From an uncultured Actinomycetes bacterium (GTDB lineage Bacteria > Actinomycetota > Thermoleophilia > Solirubrobacterales > Solirubrobacteraceae), in assembly GCA_937888775.1 (NCBI GenBank), contig CALAQT010000280.1, forward strand, positions 1 to 59,071: a stretch of 59,071 nt of DNA, written 5' to 3'. Shown here in pieces: positions 36,137-45,488 of this stretch (the first letter of the stretch is position 1; each line of letters opens with the position of its first letter). The notes under the pieces were generated by a model. It was given only the letters and a program-made list of their open reading frames with translations, had not been told where the DNA came from and searched no databases. A program made the position numbers and the translations under genes.

Positions 36137-37093
36137 GTGGACTGCACTGGGCTTCCCCGGGTGACGGTGTTCGGACCCGATCCGCTGCTGAGCATCACGA
36201 TCGAGCATCGCGGAGACGAAGACGATGTCCACGTCCACGCCGCCGGCCAGGGGGTGTGGGTCGCGCGCATGGCGGCCGAGCTCGGCGCCAATCCGGTGCT
36301 GTGCTGCTTTTTGGGCGGCGAAACCGGCGCCACCCTGGCTCCGCTGCTGGAAGCGCTTCCGGGGGAGGGGCGCGTCGTAGGCACCTCGGGCTCGACCGGG
36401 AGCTACGTGGTCGACCGCCGCAGCGGCAACCGCCGCGTCCTGGCGATTTCCAATCGTCCCGCGCCCCGGCGCCACGAGGTTGACGATCTTGTGGCCGCGA
36501 CGTGCGCCGCGGCGCTTCAGAGCTCGGTGCTGGTGATGTGCAATCCATTCCCGGCCGAGGGGCTGCCGGACGAGGTCTACGAGACGGTGGTCGGCAACGT
36601 CAGGGCCGCCGGTGTCCAGGTGGTCGTGGACCTCTCCTCACCCCGCCTGGACCGCACGCTCGCCTACGGTCCGGACGTGGTCAAGCTCAACGACTGGGAG
36701 CTCGCCGAGTACGTGCACGGTCCGGTCGATGGCCCGCTGGCGCTGGACGCGATGCAGGCACTACGCCGGGCCGGCGCTGCCGCCGTCGCGCTGACGCGAG
36801 CCCAGGCCCCGATCCTGGTTCTCGATGGTGACGCTCACCCGTACGAGATCGTGCCTCCACGGTTCACCAACGGTTTTGGAGAGGGATGCGGTGACTCGAT
36901 GACCGGGGCTCTGGCGGCCGGCCTGGCACGGGGCTTGCCGCTGCGAGACGCGCTGGTGCTCGGCGCCGCGGCGGGCGCGGGGAACTTCCTCCGGCACGGG
37001 CTCGGGACGGGCAAGCGCGCGGCGACGGAAGAGCTCAGCCGGAGCGTGACGGTTGCACCCCTCCCAGCCGTCGTGCCTGAAACGGGGGCGTGA
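36137..37093 (+). CDS. PfkB-family carbohydrate kinase
   Basis: The 318-residue protein has the ribokinase-like fold: VTVFGPDPLLSITIEHRG at the start, GQGVWVARMAAELGA (sugar-binding GG-type region), VVVDLSSPRLDRTLAYGPDV with VKLNDWELAEYV, and the C-terminal anion-hole motif FTNGFGEGCGDSMTGALAAG with the catalytic Asp in GCGDS. It resembles 1-phosphofructokinase/tagatose-6-phosphate kinase-like members, but the substrate cannot be fixed. A GTG at 36161 is an equally good start. It follows sugar-ABC remnants, suggesting a role in the same carbohydrate island. Its 3' end overlaps the convergent PHP gene by 59 bases. Confidence 0.85.
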   Translation: MDCTGLPRVTVFGPDPLLSITIEHRGDEDDVHVHAAGQGVWVARMAAELGANPVLCCFLGGETGATLAPLLEALPGEGRVVGTSGSTGSYVVDRRSGNRRVLAISNRPAPRRHEVDDLVAATCAAALQSSVLVMCNPFPAEGLPDEVYETVVGNVRAAGVQVVVDLSSPRLDRTLAYGPDVVKLNDWELAEYVHGPVDGPLALDAMQALRRAGAAAVALTRAQAPILVLDGDAHPYEIVPPRFTNGFGEGCGDSMTGALAAGLARGLPLRDALVLGAAAGAGNFLRHGLGTGKRAATEELSRSVTVAPLPAVVPETGA

Positions 37094-37838
37094 GCTCCGC
37101 TCCCCGCGCGATCGCCGCCGGCGCCGTGCTCGCCATCCAGTCCAGGTGCGCCGCCAGCGGCTCGACCGTTCGCAGCTCGCGCAGGGCCGCGCTGATCGCG
37201 ACAGGTCGGCCCGCCCGAGCGGAGTGCGAGTCGCTCGCCAGCACGTGCACTACCCCCGCGCGAGCGAGGGTGAGCATGCCTTCACGCGAACTATCCGCGG
37301 TGAAGAACGCAGCGGTCGCCTGGACTAGGGCCCCGCCGTCGATCAGCCCGGCCAGACGGTCGACTAGATCGGCGGCGAGGTGGCGCTCCGGATGGGCGAT
37401 CACCGCGCGGTAGCCCCGGTCCCGCAGCATCTTGACCGCATCGTCGAGCCGTTCGTCGAGCGGGCCGGGAGCAGGCTCGAGCAGGATCCAGCGCCGGGAG
37501 CCGCCGAGCGAGACCGTGGCGAGCTCGTCGCAATCCAGACCCGCGACCGCGGTCGCTGCGACCTCGCCGCCGGGCAGGATGCGCGTGGTCGCGCCGGCGT
37601 CGCGTACGGCCGCCGCCAGCTCCGCCAGTCGCCGAGCGAGGTCCGTGATGCGCACGTCGTGGTCGTGGCGGATGTGGGGCGTGGCGCAGATCGCCTCGAT
37701 CCCGTCGGCCTGTGCCTGGCGCGCCATCGCCACCGCGTCCGGCATATCACGAGCTCCGTCGTCGAGACCCGGAAGGATGTGGCAGTGGAGATCGATCGCG
37801 ACGCGGATCCCGCGATTATGGCCCGGACCGGTGCTCAC
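37035..37838 (-). CDS. CpsB/CapC-type PHP-domain phosphatase
   Basis: From the GTG at 37836-37838 the protein is 267 residues. It has the PHP metal motifs AIDLHCHILPGLDDGA, ICATPHIRHDHDV, VIAHPERHLAADL and LASDSHSARAGR. This set is typical of manganese-dependent tyrosine phosphatases of the CpsB/YwqE/Wzb-like capsule system, though some members are histidinol-phosphatase-like. No capsule locus is next to it, so its substrate is open. It converges on the PfkB gene with a 59-base tail overlap. Upstream in-frame sequence is Arg-rich and not used. Confidence 0.85.
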   Translation of the reverse strand: MSTGPGHNRGIRVAIDLHCHILPGLDDGARDMPDAVAMARQAQADGIEAICATPHIRHDHDVRITDLARRLAELAAAVRDAGATTRILPGGEVAATAVAGLDCDELATVSLGGSRRWILLEPAPGPLDERLDDAVKMLRDRGYRAVIAHPERHLAADLVDRLAGLIDGGALVQATAAFFTADSSREGMLTLARAGVVHVLASDSHSARAGRPVAISAALRELRTVEPLAAHLDWMASTAPAAIARGAELTPPFQARRLGGVQPSRSG

Positions 37839-37887
37839 CAGCGATCGCGTGACATGCGATCGAGACTCGGACCAGACGCCAAGGGCT

Positions 37888-38448
37888 TCAGCGGACGACG
37901 ACGGCCGGAGAGACACTCGCGAGCGGGGATCGCGCGGCGGCCGTCTGGAGCACTGATGCTTCCTCGTCGGTGAGCAATCGCCGGTAAGCGTGGCCGCCCA
38001 GGTCGGCAAACGCCGGCACCATCGCGTCGACATGCTCCGGCGCGGCGAGCAGCGCGATCGCGGACGAGCCCTCAGGGACGTGCACTCGGATCTGCCCGAA
38101 CAGCTCGCCTTCTAACTCAGGGACCTCGCTGGACTGAACGAACCCGCCAACCGATGCACCCGCCACTAGACCGGCCGCGAAGCCGGGCGGTCCGAACGCG
38201 GCCCCGATCACAGCGCCGGTGAGGGCTCCGATCACCGTGTCGCGTCCGATCACGTCGCCCGCGTCCTGGATATCCAGGTAATGACCGGCGAACGTGCCGC
38301 GCACAACGATCCGCCCGCGCCGATGTCGCTCCACAAATGCCAACTCGTGCCGCCAAGGAGCATCCTCGTAGGGTTGACCCAAGTGAGCGAACGCCTGCTC
38401 AGCGCCGTGGTGATGCTCAAAGGTCAGAATCGCAAGCTCGAGGCCCAC
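37888..38448 (-). CDS. DUF1269-like glycine-zipper membrane-associated protein
   Basis: The 186-residue protein starts at a GTG (38446-38448) with GGGAG upstream. After VGLELAILTFEHHHGAEQAF and an AFVERHRRGRIVV strand comes a glycine-zipper stretch (ALTGAVIGAAFGPPGFAAGL, then VAGASVGGFV) that could form a membrane hairpin, then VPEGSSAIALLAAPEHVDAM. This is the layout of the DUF1269/YlaH-like family common in actinobacteria. Function unknown; often stress-associated. Monocistronic. Confidence 0.8.
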   Translation of the reverse strand: MGLELAILTFEHHHGAEQAFAHLGQPYEDAPWRHELAFVERHRRGRIVVRGTFAGHYLDIQDAGDVIGRDTVIGALTGAVIGAAFGPPGFAAGLVAGASVGGFVQSSEVPELEGELFGQIRVHVPEGSSAIALLAAPEHVDAMVPAFADLGGHAYRRLLTDEEASVLQTAAARSPLASVSPAVVVR

Positions 38449-38759
38449 CGGTGCTCCCTAGTCCTAGTCGATCGTGGACGGTTGTTTGCGTGACGGTATT
38501 CAGTGAGGACGCCGTCGGACATCGGAGAGCGCCACATGGACGTTCGGTAGAAACCCCGGCAGTCCGCGTGCGCCGGTCGCGGCTGGCCGCTGACAGCGTG
38601 CGCTTACCTGCAAGCTACGACGGTGCCGGTCCAGCCGCGGGCGGTCGCGGTGCCGCGCACATTTCTACGCATCCGGCCGACACCGGTTTACGGATGGCGC
38701 GGGCCCGTTCCAGGCTTACCGTCTTGGGTACGAATCCACCTTCTGAGGGGAGCACCGCA
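38449..38759. other. intergenic stretch between divergent genes
   Basis: It separates the glycine-zipper gene from the phasin-like gene and should contain both promoters. Open frames here are shadows. No clear dyad was found. Confidence 0.35.
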
Positions 38760-39113
38760 ATGCCTCAAAGTACGACCAAGCGCAGCCCGGTGGCGAAGGC
38801 CCCGGCGAAACGGCAACGCCGCGCAGCCGCCAGCGGGTCTACGACCGCGATTGACAAGACGACGAAGCTGTCCGAAGAGGTAATCGATTCCGTTGAGAAG
38901 GGTCAGCGGGCCGCGATCGAGGCTGTGCGCAAGTTCGTCGACACCGTCGACGAAGCTTTGCCCGCGCACGGCGAGGGTCCTTCCAGGCGCCAGGAGATCG
39001 TCGACTCCGCGATGGAGATGGCCGACCGGCTGGTTCACATGCAGTACGAGTTCATCCGCAAGGTGATCGACAGCGCCGGCAAGTCGCTGAGCGGGTCAGA
39101 CGGCGAGAAGTAG
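38760..39113 (+). CDS. phasin-like / histone-like small coiled-coil protein
   Basis: The ATG at 38760 follows GAGGGGAG, and the 117-residue product has a Lys/Ala/Pro-rich basic N-terminus (STTKRSPVAKAPAKRQRRAA) and a long amphipathic helical region (KTTKLSEEVIDSVEKGQRAA, then AMEMADRLVHMQYEFIRKVI). The helical part resembles phasins, which coat polyhydroxyalkanoate or lipid granules, while the basic head resembles DNA- or polyphosphate-binding tails. A WS/DGAT gene at 11.9 kb makes a lipid-body role plausible. Which of the two functions dominates cannot be read from sequence. Confidence 0.7.
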   Translation: MPQSTTKRSPVAKAPAKRQRRAAASGSTTAIDKTTKLSEEVIDSVEKGQRAAIEAVRKFVDTVDEALPAHGEGPSRRQEIVDSAMEMADRLVHMQYEFIRKVIDSAGKSLSGSDGEK

Positions 39114-39288
39114 GCGTCGAGCGCAGCGCCGGGATTGGGCAGCAGATGGGCGCCTGCGCTCGGTCCGGGCTCGTGGCGGCTGGCGCTCTCGTCAGTCGCC
39201 CGCCCCGTACCGGTGCTCGCCCGTACTCGCCTGAACGATCGCGTCGACGAGGAGCCGTTGCGGCAAGGAACCGTCGGCAGCGTCCGGC

Positions 39289-40104
39289 TCAGGCGGGCTC
39301 GATCAACCCGTAGTGGCCGTCGTATCGACGGTAGATGACGTTGCCACGACCATCAGCCGCGTTCTCGAAGAAGAGGAACCGGTGGCTGACAGCGTTCATT
39401 TCCGCCACGGCCGCTTGCAGCTCGATCGGCGAGGAGAACCGGTTGCGCTCATGGATCGGACCGCGATTGTCCGCTGCCTGCACCGACGCTGGTTCGATCA
39501 GGGCGAGAAGGCCGTCATCGCGCCAGTACACGATCGCATCGGCGTCCGTCTCAGCGTCGTGGAAGAGAAAGAAGTCATGGTCGAGATCCTCGAGCGCGTC
39601 AGCGGCCTGATCGACCGACATCGGACCGAAGGCGAACGACTTGCGGCGGATGATCTCCCGCTCCTGCACAGGCCGCGCGAAAGTGGACGGCCGGGGACTG
39701 GACCATGACCGATGCGACCACTCACCGACGAGAGCCTCCGCCGGCTCGCGCTCGCGCGTAACGAGCCGTTCAACGTACCGGTGGACATGCCGCTGAAGGC
39801 GCTCGGCGACAGCGTCGACCGCCGCCTCCATCGACGGTGCGGCGACACGAGCACGGACCGACCTCCCCTGGAGGTCGATCTCCGCCTCGGCTCGCGCCGG
39901 CAGGGAGATGCGTGGATTGGACTCCTGAATCAGGACGACGCGAGCTCCCAGAATCGGCCGCTTGACGAAACGCTCCACGTCGGCGAGCCTCTGGCGTGCC
40001 CGCTCTCGAGCACGTTCGTCTACGTCGCCGCGCGCAGTGATCTCGATATTGATCGAGCTTGTCGTGGCCTGAGTGGTTGCCGGTGCGTTTTGATCCCCCG
40101 CCAT
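39289..40104 (-). CDS. ribosome hibernation promoting factor with two C-terminal domains
   Basis: From the ATG at 40102-40104 the protein is 271 residues. The N-terminal S30AE domain has SINIEITARGDVDERARERA and RARVAAPSMEAAVDAVAERL. Two copies of the C-terminal domain follow: RRKSFAFGPMSVDQAADALE with FFLFHDAETDADAIVYWRDD, and ERNRFSSPIELQAAVAEMNA with FLFFENAADGRGNVIYRRYD ending YGLIEPA. Ordinary long HPF has one such domain; I recall mycobacterial RafH-type proteins with an extended C-terminus. It should bind the 30S subunit in stationary phase or hypoxia and block translation. A small basic protein is encoded 20 bases upstream on the same strand. Confidence 0.9.
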   Translation of the reverse strand: MAGDQNAPATTQATTSSINIEITARGDVDERARERARQRLADVERFVKRPILGARVVLIQESNPRISLPARAEAEIDLQGRSVRARVAAPSMEAAVDAVAERLQRHVHRYVERLVTREREPAEALVGEWSHRSWSSPRPSTFARPVQEREIIRRKSFAFGPMSVDQAADALEDLDHDFFLFHDAETDADAIVYWRDDGLLALIEPASVQAADNRGPIHERNRFSSPIELQAAVAEMNAVSHRFLFFENAADGRGNVIYRRYDGHYGLIEPA

Positions 40105-40123
40105 CTGCCTCACGTGGTCACTC

Positions 40124-40312
40124 TTAGCGGCTGGGATGGCGAAACGATCGCCGGCTACGTTGGAGACGTTGCTGGAGCAGTCGCTCCAGCAACTCCTGGC
40201 GTCGGCGCTCCTGACGCGCAGCACGCTCGCGCAACTCGTGGTACATCCGGCGCTGGTCGCTCGTCGAGTTCGTCTGCTGTTTGCTGTTCTTGTTGTTCGC
40301 TCCAGACATCAT
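40124..40312 (-). CDS. small basic helical protein upstream of the hibernation factor
   Basis: A 62-residue frame starts MMSGANNKNSKQQTNSTSDQ and continues as a highly charged helix (MYHELRERAARQERRRQELL). The Asn/Lys/Gln-rich head uses AAC, AAG and CAG codons unusual for a shadow ORF, which argues that it is translated. It ends 20 bases before the hibernation factor start, so a shared transcript is likely. No known family. The charge (many Arg) would suit RNA or ribosome binding, which is inference. Confidence 0.5.
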   Translation of the reverse strand: MMSGANNKNSKQQTNSTSDQRRMYHELRERAARQERRRQELLERLLQQRLQRSRRSFRHPSR

Positions 40313-40395
40313 CGATCGACCCTACTTAGCCTGTCTGGCAATTCCATCCTGGGAGTCTGCGTGATCCGCTCAGTACTTCCTCGCACGGGTGCGGC

Positions 40396-41580
40396 CTACC
40401 GATGCTGGCGGCGGATGGTCACCGGATCCTGTGCGAGCGGCAGCTCGTTCACGTGAGGAATCGCGAGCTCGTGCCCGGGGTCGGTTTCGATCGTCGTGCG
40501 GTACACGGCCTCATACGCCGCGGCGACTGCGGACACGTCATAGCGTTCCGCGACGCTGGCTCGGCAGCGGTTCGGATCGATCAACCCGATTCGCTTGACG
40601 GCGAGCGCCATCTCGCGCTCGTTGTCCACGAGCGTGCCGTTCTCACCGTCGATCACAATCTCAGCCGCGGCGCCCTCGGGGAACGCGATCACGGGCGTGC
40701 CGCAGGCGAGCGCCTCGACCATCACCATCCCGAACGGCTCCAGCCACCGGATCGGCATCAACAGTGCAGCCGCATCTGCGAACAGCTCTTTCTTGGCCCA
40801 TCCGGCAACCACGCCGACGTAATCCACTCGCCGGCCGTCGACGTGCGGCTCGACGCGCTCGCGAAAGTACTTCTCCTGTCCGGTCTGCACCGGTCCGGCG
40901 AGCACAAGCTTCCGTCCGGCCAGCCGTGCCGCCTCGATGGCCCGGTGGGCACCCTTGACCGGGTCCATCCGCCCCGCCCACAGCAGGTAGTCCTGCTTCT
41001 CGGTTCGTAGCGGCCAGCGATCAACCGACATCGGGTTGGGCACGACGTCTCCGATCCGCACGCCGGCGGGGGCGCTCGCCGCCTGGGAGCGGCTGATCGC
41101 CACCAGCCGGGCCTTGTGTCCGTGACGCTGGTAAAAGCGCGCCGTGTCTCCGACCAACGGGCCATGGATCGTGTGCACCACGGGAACGTCGACCCGATCG
41201 GCCATCGCCAATGCCGTGAACCCTGAGTGGTCATGAAGGATGTCGAATGGAAAGCCGCGCCTGGCGGCGAGATCGATCTGCTCCCACGCACCGGCGACAT
41301 GGCTTGACTCGTACAGCGATGAGCCGATCTCGTTTGGATGCGCGTCCTCCAGCAGCGGATACACGTGCGCCGTGGAACGGGAGCCGGGAGCAGCGAACAG
41401 CGTCACCTCGTGCCCTCGGGCGACCAGCGCTCCGCAAAGCAGGTCAACCACCGCCTCGATTCCCCCGTAACCGCGCGGCGGTACCGGAATCCACGGCGGG
41501 GCTAGCACCGCGATATGCAAGCGACCAGCATTTCCGTGCTTCGGGGGAAGCAGGCGGACCGATGACGAGAAAGCGTTCAT
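40396..41580 (-). CDS. family 4 glycosyltransferase
   Basis: From the ATG at 41578-41580 the protein is 394 residues. The N-terminal domain has RLHIAVLAPPWIPVPPRGYG and IEAVVDLLCGALVARGHEVT, the usual GT4 acceptor-binding start. The C-terminal domain has YLLWAGRMDPVKGAHRAIEA and PFGMVMVEALACGTPVIAFP with EIVIDGENG, the nucleotide-sugar binding E-x7-E region. Two Rossmann domains (GT-B fold), cytosolic, retaining mechanism. The sugar and acceptor are not deducible; no envelope-polysaccharide cluster surrounds it. It diverges from the P-type ATPase gene. Confidence 0.9.
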   Translation of the reverse strand: MNAFSSSVRLLPPKHGNAGRLHIAVLAPPWIPVPPRGYGGIEAVVDLLCGALVARGHEVTLFAAPGSRSTAHVYPLLEDAHPNEIGSSLYESSHVAGAWEQIDLAARRGFPFDILHDHSGFTALAMADRVDVPVVHTIHGPLVGDTARFYQRHGHKARLVAISRSQAASAPAGVRIGDVVPNPMSVDRWPLRTEKQDYLLWAGRMDPVKGAHRAIEAARLAGRKLVLAGPVQTGQEKYFRERVEPHVDGRRVDYVGVVAGWAKKELFADAAALLMPIRWLEPFGMVMVEALACGTPVIAFPEGAAAEIVIDGENGTLVDNEREMALAVKRIGLIDPNRCRASVAERYDVSAVAAAYEAVYRTTIETDPGHELAIPHVNELPLAQDPVTIRRQHR

Positions 41581-41787
41581 CAGAGTCGCAACCGAGCTTA
41601 GTCCCCGGTCAGCCGCGGCGAATCGGGACTGCGCCGTAGCATTGCGCGGAGAAGCACGGTGGCACGGGCTTCTGCCTGGCTCAAGCTGGGCTCGCCGGAG
41701 CGCGGTCGGCTCTCCGTGGAACGCCGTGACCGGGGACGCGGCTGGATTCGGATGCAGAGCGACCCGGGTGGGGGTAGCTTGCAGCTG

Positions 41788-44559
41788 ATGCCTTCGCCGA
41801 GTTCCTTTGACGGGGTGGAGGTGCTTGAGTCTCAGGCGCTGCTGCTGCGTGATCTGGACACGACGCTGCGGGGTCTGTCCGCGCATGAGGCAGACCGCCG
41901 ACTGGTGCAGTACGGCCCGAACGCGTTGCGGCGCCGCGGCGGCGCCAAGTGGCCGCGCGAGCTTGCGCGTCAGCTGACTCATCCACTTGCGCTGCTGCTT
42001 TGGGTGGCAGCTGGGCTGTCGTTTCTGGTCGGGAGCCAGACGGTCGGCATCGCGGTTGTGCTCGTGATCGTGCTGAACGCGGCGTTCGCGTTCGTCCAGG
42101 AGTTGCAGGCCGAGCGGGCGGTCGAGGCGCTGGCCGGGTATATGCCCCAGCACGCCACGGTTCTTCGCGACGGCGCCGCGCGGGTGATCGAGGCGGTCGG
42201 GTTGGTCCCAGGAGACGTCGTGTTCTTGGAGGAGGGCGAGCGGATCGCGGCCGACATGCGGCTGTTGTCGGGTGCGGTCGAGGTCGATCTCTCCACCCTC
42301 ACCGGCGAGTCGGTGCCGGCGTTGCGCTCGGCCGAATTGGAGGACGCGGAGGTTCCGCGGCTGGTCGCCCGCGACCTTGTGTTCAGTGGTACGACGTGCA
42401 CCGGTGGCCAAGCCCAAGCTGTGGTGTTCGCGACAGGCATGCGCACCGAGCTTGGTCGCATCGCGGCGCTGACCGAGCTTGTCAAGGAGGAGCCCAGCCC
42501 GCTCGAGCGGCAGGTCCGTCGCGTCGCTTGGCTGATTGCTGGCATAGCAGTGGGGATGGCGATTGCGTTCGTGCCGATCGCGATCTTCGTGGCCGGTCTT
42601 TCGGTCAAGAACAGTGTCGTGTTCGCGGTCGGGTTGCTGGCCGGCAACGTGCCCGAGGGGCTGCTGCCGGTGATCACGCTCGCGCTCGCGGTCGCCGTGC
42701 GCGTGCTCGCGCGTCGCGGCGCGCTGGTCAAGCGCTTGAGCGCTGTGGAGACGCTCGGTTCCACCGACGTGATCTGCACCGACAAGACCGGGACGCTGAC
42801 CGAGAACCGGATGCGCCCAGTCGCGGTGTGGACCACGGGCGGCGCAGCGAAGATCGAGGCAAACGGCGCGCAGCTTCCTACCGGTGCGGGCACGCCGGTG
42901 CTGACGGCGCTCGCAGGGGCGGCGGCGGCCTGCAACAACGCCCGACTCGAGGCCGACGACCACGGGACGGGTGATCCGACCGAGGTCGCGCTGCTGCAGG
43001 CAGCTCGCGCGCTCGGCGCCGACGTCGACGCAGACCGCCGCGACGCCCGACGCCGCCACCGGTACAACTTCGACCCGCAGCTCAAGCTGATGACGACGCT
43101 CGAGCTTCGTTCCGGGAGCGAGTGGCTGGACACCAAGGGCGCCCCGGAGGAGGTCCTGCCCCGCTGCGTCGCAGTCCTCGCCGAGGACACCGGGGAGATC
43201 CCGCTCGACGCGGCACAGCGTGAACAGATTATGCAGCGCGTCGAGGGGTACGCGCAGGAGGGACTGCGCGTGCTCGCGCTCGCGCGGCGGGCGCTGCCAG
43301 TCGGCGCAGAGGTCCCCTCGCGCGAGGAGGCCGAGCGCGATCTGTGCTTCCTCGGTCTCGTCACGATGCTCGATCCGCCCCGCCCCGAGGTTCGCAAGGC
43401 GATCACCCGCTGTCACAGCGCAGGGATCCGGATCATCGTCATCACCGGCGATCATCCATTGACCGCGGCGGCGATTGCACGCCAGGTAGGGATCGGCGGC
43501 GAGCACCTCGTGGTCGTCAACGCGGATCGATTCGATCACCGTCACGAGCGGGACATCGAACAGATCGTGTCGGGAGACCGCGAGGTGATCTTCGCGCGCG
43601 CCTCGCCGGATGCAAAGCTGCACATCGCTGAGGCGTTGCGTGCCCAGGGTCACGTGGTGGCGATGACCGGCGACGGTGTCAACGACGCTCCGGCGCTGCG
43701 TCGCGCCGACATCGGCGTCGCGATGGGTCTGTCGGGGACCGACGTCGCCCGCGAAGCGGCCACGATCGTTCTCAGCGACGATAACTTCGCCTCGATCGTC
43801 GAGGCCGTCGAGGAGGGCCGTGTCGTCTATGACAATGTCCGCAAGTTCATCGTCTACATCTTCGCCCACGCCACACCCGAGGTCGTGCCGTTCCTAGTCT
43901 TCGCGCTCGCCGGCGGCGCCGTGCCACTGCCTTTGACGGTGCTGCAGCTGCTCGCGTTTGACGTGGGCACCGAGACGCTCCCCTCGCTCGCGCTCGGACG
44001 CGACCCCGCTGAACCAGGCATCATGGAGCGCCCGCCCCGCGCCCGATCGGAGAACGTGATCCGCCGACCGATGCTCCTGCGCGCTTGGTTGTTTCTGGGC
44101 TTGATCGTCGCTGCGCTATCGATGGGCGGCTTCTTGTACGTGCTCACACACGCAGGCTGGCACCCGGGCGACCCGGTTGGCGTGGGAAGCCGCTTCCACC
44201 ATGCCTACCTGCAGGCGACGACGATGACGTTCCTCGGCATGATCTTCGGCCAGATAGGGAGTGCGTTCGCGGTGCGTACGCAGCGCGCGTCGCTGCGGTC
44301 GGTTGGCCTCTTCAGCAACCGCTACCTACTGGTCGGCGTCGCTGCCGAGCTGGCCCTCGCCGCCGTGTTCGTGTTCGCTGCGCCGCTTGAGACGCTGCTG
44401 GGCACGGCTGCGCTCCCCGTCCACGACCTGGCCCTGTTGCTCCCCTATCCCTTCATCGTCTGCGGCGCCGACGAGCTGCGACGCTACATCGCGCGCCGCC
44501 GCGCAGCGACGGCTTCTGCCCGCCCGAGCGCGACCGTGCAGTCCGCGGCTGTGAAGTAA
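41788..44559 (+). CDS. P-type cation ATPase, type IIC-like
   Basis: The 923-residue pump starts at the ATG at 41788; a longer frame from 41659 is less likely. It has TGES ([11 protein letters not shown]), the phosphorylated Asp332 in [15 protein letters not shown], and [20 protein letters not shown]. The fourth membrane segment reads [20 protein letters not shown], with [20 protein letters not shown] after it, as in Na+/K+-ATPase-like type IIC rather than in bacterial Ca2+ pumps. The fifth and sixth segments ([25 protein letters not shown]) align with the animal SNIPEITPF and DLGTDMVPA blocks: both ligand Glu residues and the first Asp are kept, the second Asp is Glu and the Asn is Ala. Cation unknown, Na+ or K+ plausible. 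Confidence 0.92.
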   Translation: MPSPSSFDGVEVLESQALLLRDLDTTLRGLSAHEADRRLVQYGPNALRRRGGAKWPRELARQLTHPLALLLWVAAGLSFLVGSQTVGIAVVLVIVLNAAFAFVQELQAERAVEALAGYMPQHATVLRDGAARVIEAVGLVPGDVVFLEEGERIAADMRLLSGAVEVDLSTLTGESVPALRSAELEDAEVPRLVARDLVFSGTTCTGGQAQAVVFATGMRTELGRIAALTELVKEEPSPLERQVRRVAWLIAGIAVGMAIAFVPIAIFVAGLSVKNSVVFAVGLLAGNVPEGLLPVITLALAVAVRVLARRGALVKRLSAVETLGSTDVICTDKTGTLTENRMRPVAVWTTGGAAKIEANGAQLPTGAGTPVLTALAGAAAACNNARLEADDHGTGDPTEVALLQAARALGADVDADRRDARRRHRYNFDPQLKLMTTLELRSGSEWLDTKGAPEEVLPRCVAVLAEDTGEIPLDAAQREQIMQRVEGYAQEGLRVLALARRALPVGAEVPSREEAERDLCFLGLVTMLDPPRPEVRKAITRCHSAGIRIIVITGDHPLTAAAIARQVGIGGEHLVVVNADRFDHRHERDIEQIVSGDREVIFARASPDAKLHIAEALRAQGHVVAMTGDGVNDAPALRRADIGVAMGLSGTDVAREAATIVLSDDNFASIVEAVEEGRVVYDNVRKFIVYIFAHATPEVVPFLVFALAGGAVPLPLTVLQLLAFDVGTETLPSLALGRDPAEPGIMERPPRARSENVIRRPMLLRAWLFLGLIVAALSMGGFLYVLTHAGWHPGDPVGVGSRFHHAYLQATTMTFLGMIFGQIGSAFAVRTQRASLRSVGLFSNRYLLVGVAAELALAAVFVFAAPLETLLGTAALPVHDLALLLPYPFIVCGADELRRYIARRRAATASARPSATVQSAAVK

Positions 44560-44590
44560 GCCGCGCCTATCAGGGCCAACCGGCGCTCGC

Positions 44591-45364
44591 TCAGCAGTTC
44601 AGGAGATCCGGCACGTCGGCGATCGAGGCGACTACCGCGGTCGGCTCGATGCCTGAGTCGCGTACCTGTTGCTCGCGGTACTTGCCGGTGCGCACGAGGA
44701 CCGCCTGCAGCCCGGCGTCAAGAGCGCCGCCTATGTCCGATTCGATGTCGTCGCCCACCATCATCGCCGCTGCGGCGGCCACACCCAGATCATCGAGGAC
44801 CTGGTCAAAGAACCCCCGCGCTGGCTTACCGACCACGTAGGCTTCGCGGCCCGTCGCGTACTCTATCGCCGCCACGAACGGGCCGACGTCGAGCGACAGC
44901 CCGTCGGCGCGCAGCCAGTAGCGGTTCTTCTGCAAGGCAATCAGTTCTGCGCCGTCCATGACGCAGCGAAATGCGCGGTTGAGGACGTCATAGCCAAACT
45001 CGGAGCCCAGGTCGCCGATGATTACCGCGCCCGCACCTTCCTCTGCCTCCTCCAGATCGACGAAATCGCACTTGACTTCTTCGTTCATGACCAGCGCAAC
45101 CCGCCGGTGCCCACGCTCGTGGCAATAGCGCACCGCAAGCGCGGCGGGAGTGACGAGCTCTCCGTCGGCGAGCGAGAGACCGAGGCGGTCCAGCTTCGCA
45201 TGCGTCCGAGCGCGCGACCGCGCCGTCGTATTGGTCACGAAGCGCAGCGTCAAGCCTCCTGCCCGGAGACGTCGGACGGCATCAGCGGCTCCGTCGATCG
45301 TATCGTCCTGCACGTAAAGTACGCCGTCGAGATCTATCAATACGGCGCTCACCTCGTCGAGCAT
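44591..45364 (-). CDS. HAD-IIA family phosphatase, NagD/LHPP-like
   Basis: From the ATG at 45362-45364 the protein is 257 residues. HAD motif I is VLIDLDGVLYVQDDT, motif II is RFVTNTTARSRAR, and motif III/IV is GKPARGFFDQVL with MMVGDDIESDIGGALDAG. The cap region and the VLVRTGKYRE ending fit HAD-IIA enzymes such as NagD or LHPP. They dephosphorylate small phosphates (nucleotides, phosphohistidine or sugars). It converges with the P-type ATPase gene with a 31-base gap. Substrate not assigned. Confidence 0.88.
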   Translation of the reverse strand: MLDEVSAVLIDLDGVLYVQDDTIDGAADAVRRLRAGGLTLRFVTNTTARSRARTHAKLDRLGLSLADGELVTPAALAVRYCHERGHRRVALVMNEEVKCDFVDLEEAEEGAGAVIIGDLGSEFGYDVLNRAFRCVMDGAELIALQKNRYWLRADGLSLDVGPFVAAIEYATGREAYVVGKPARGFFDQVLDDLGVAAAAAMMVGDDIESDIGGALDAGLQAVLVRTGKYREQQVRDSGIEPTAVVASIADVPDLLNC

Positions 45365-45488
45365 TGCCACACGATCGCAGATGCGACCGCCAACTCGCTT
45401 GCGCCACGCGACCGGCTCCGAAGCTTGACACGTGTCCGAAGAGAACGTGGCCTCCGCCCCGAGTGTGACCAGCGATCGCGCTCGTCGC

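Noticed and set aside
40396..43869. 1157-codon open frame on the minus strand
   Set aside because: Beyond 41580 it is antisense to the P-type ATPase gene and reads as Arg/Gly/His-rich shadow protein, produced by high GC content. Only the 5'-proximal glycosyltransferase start at 41580 is real.
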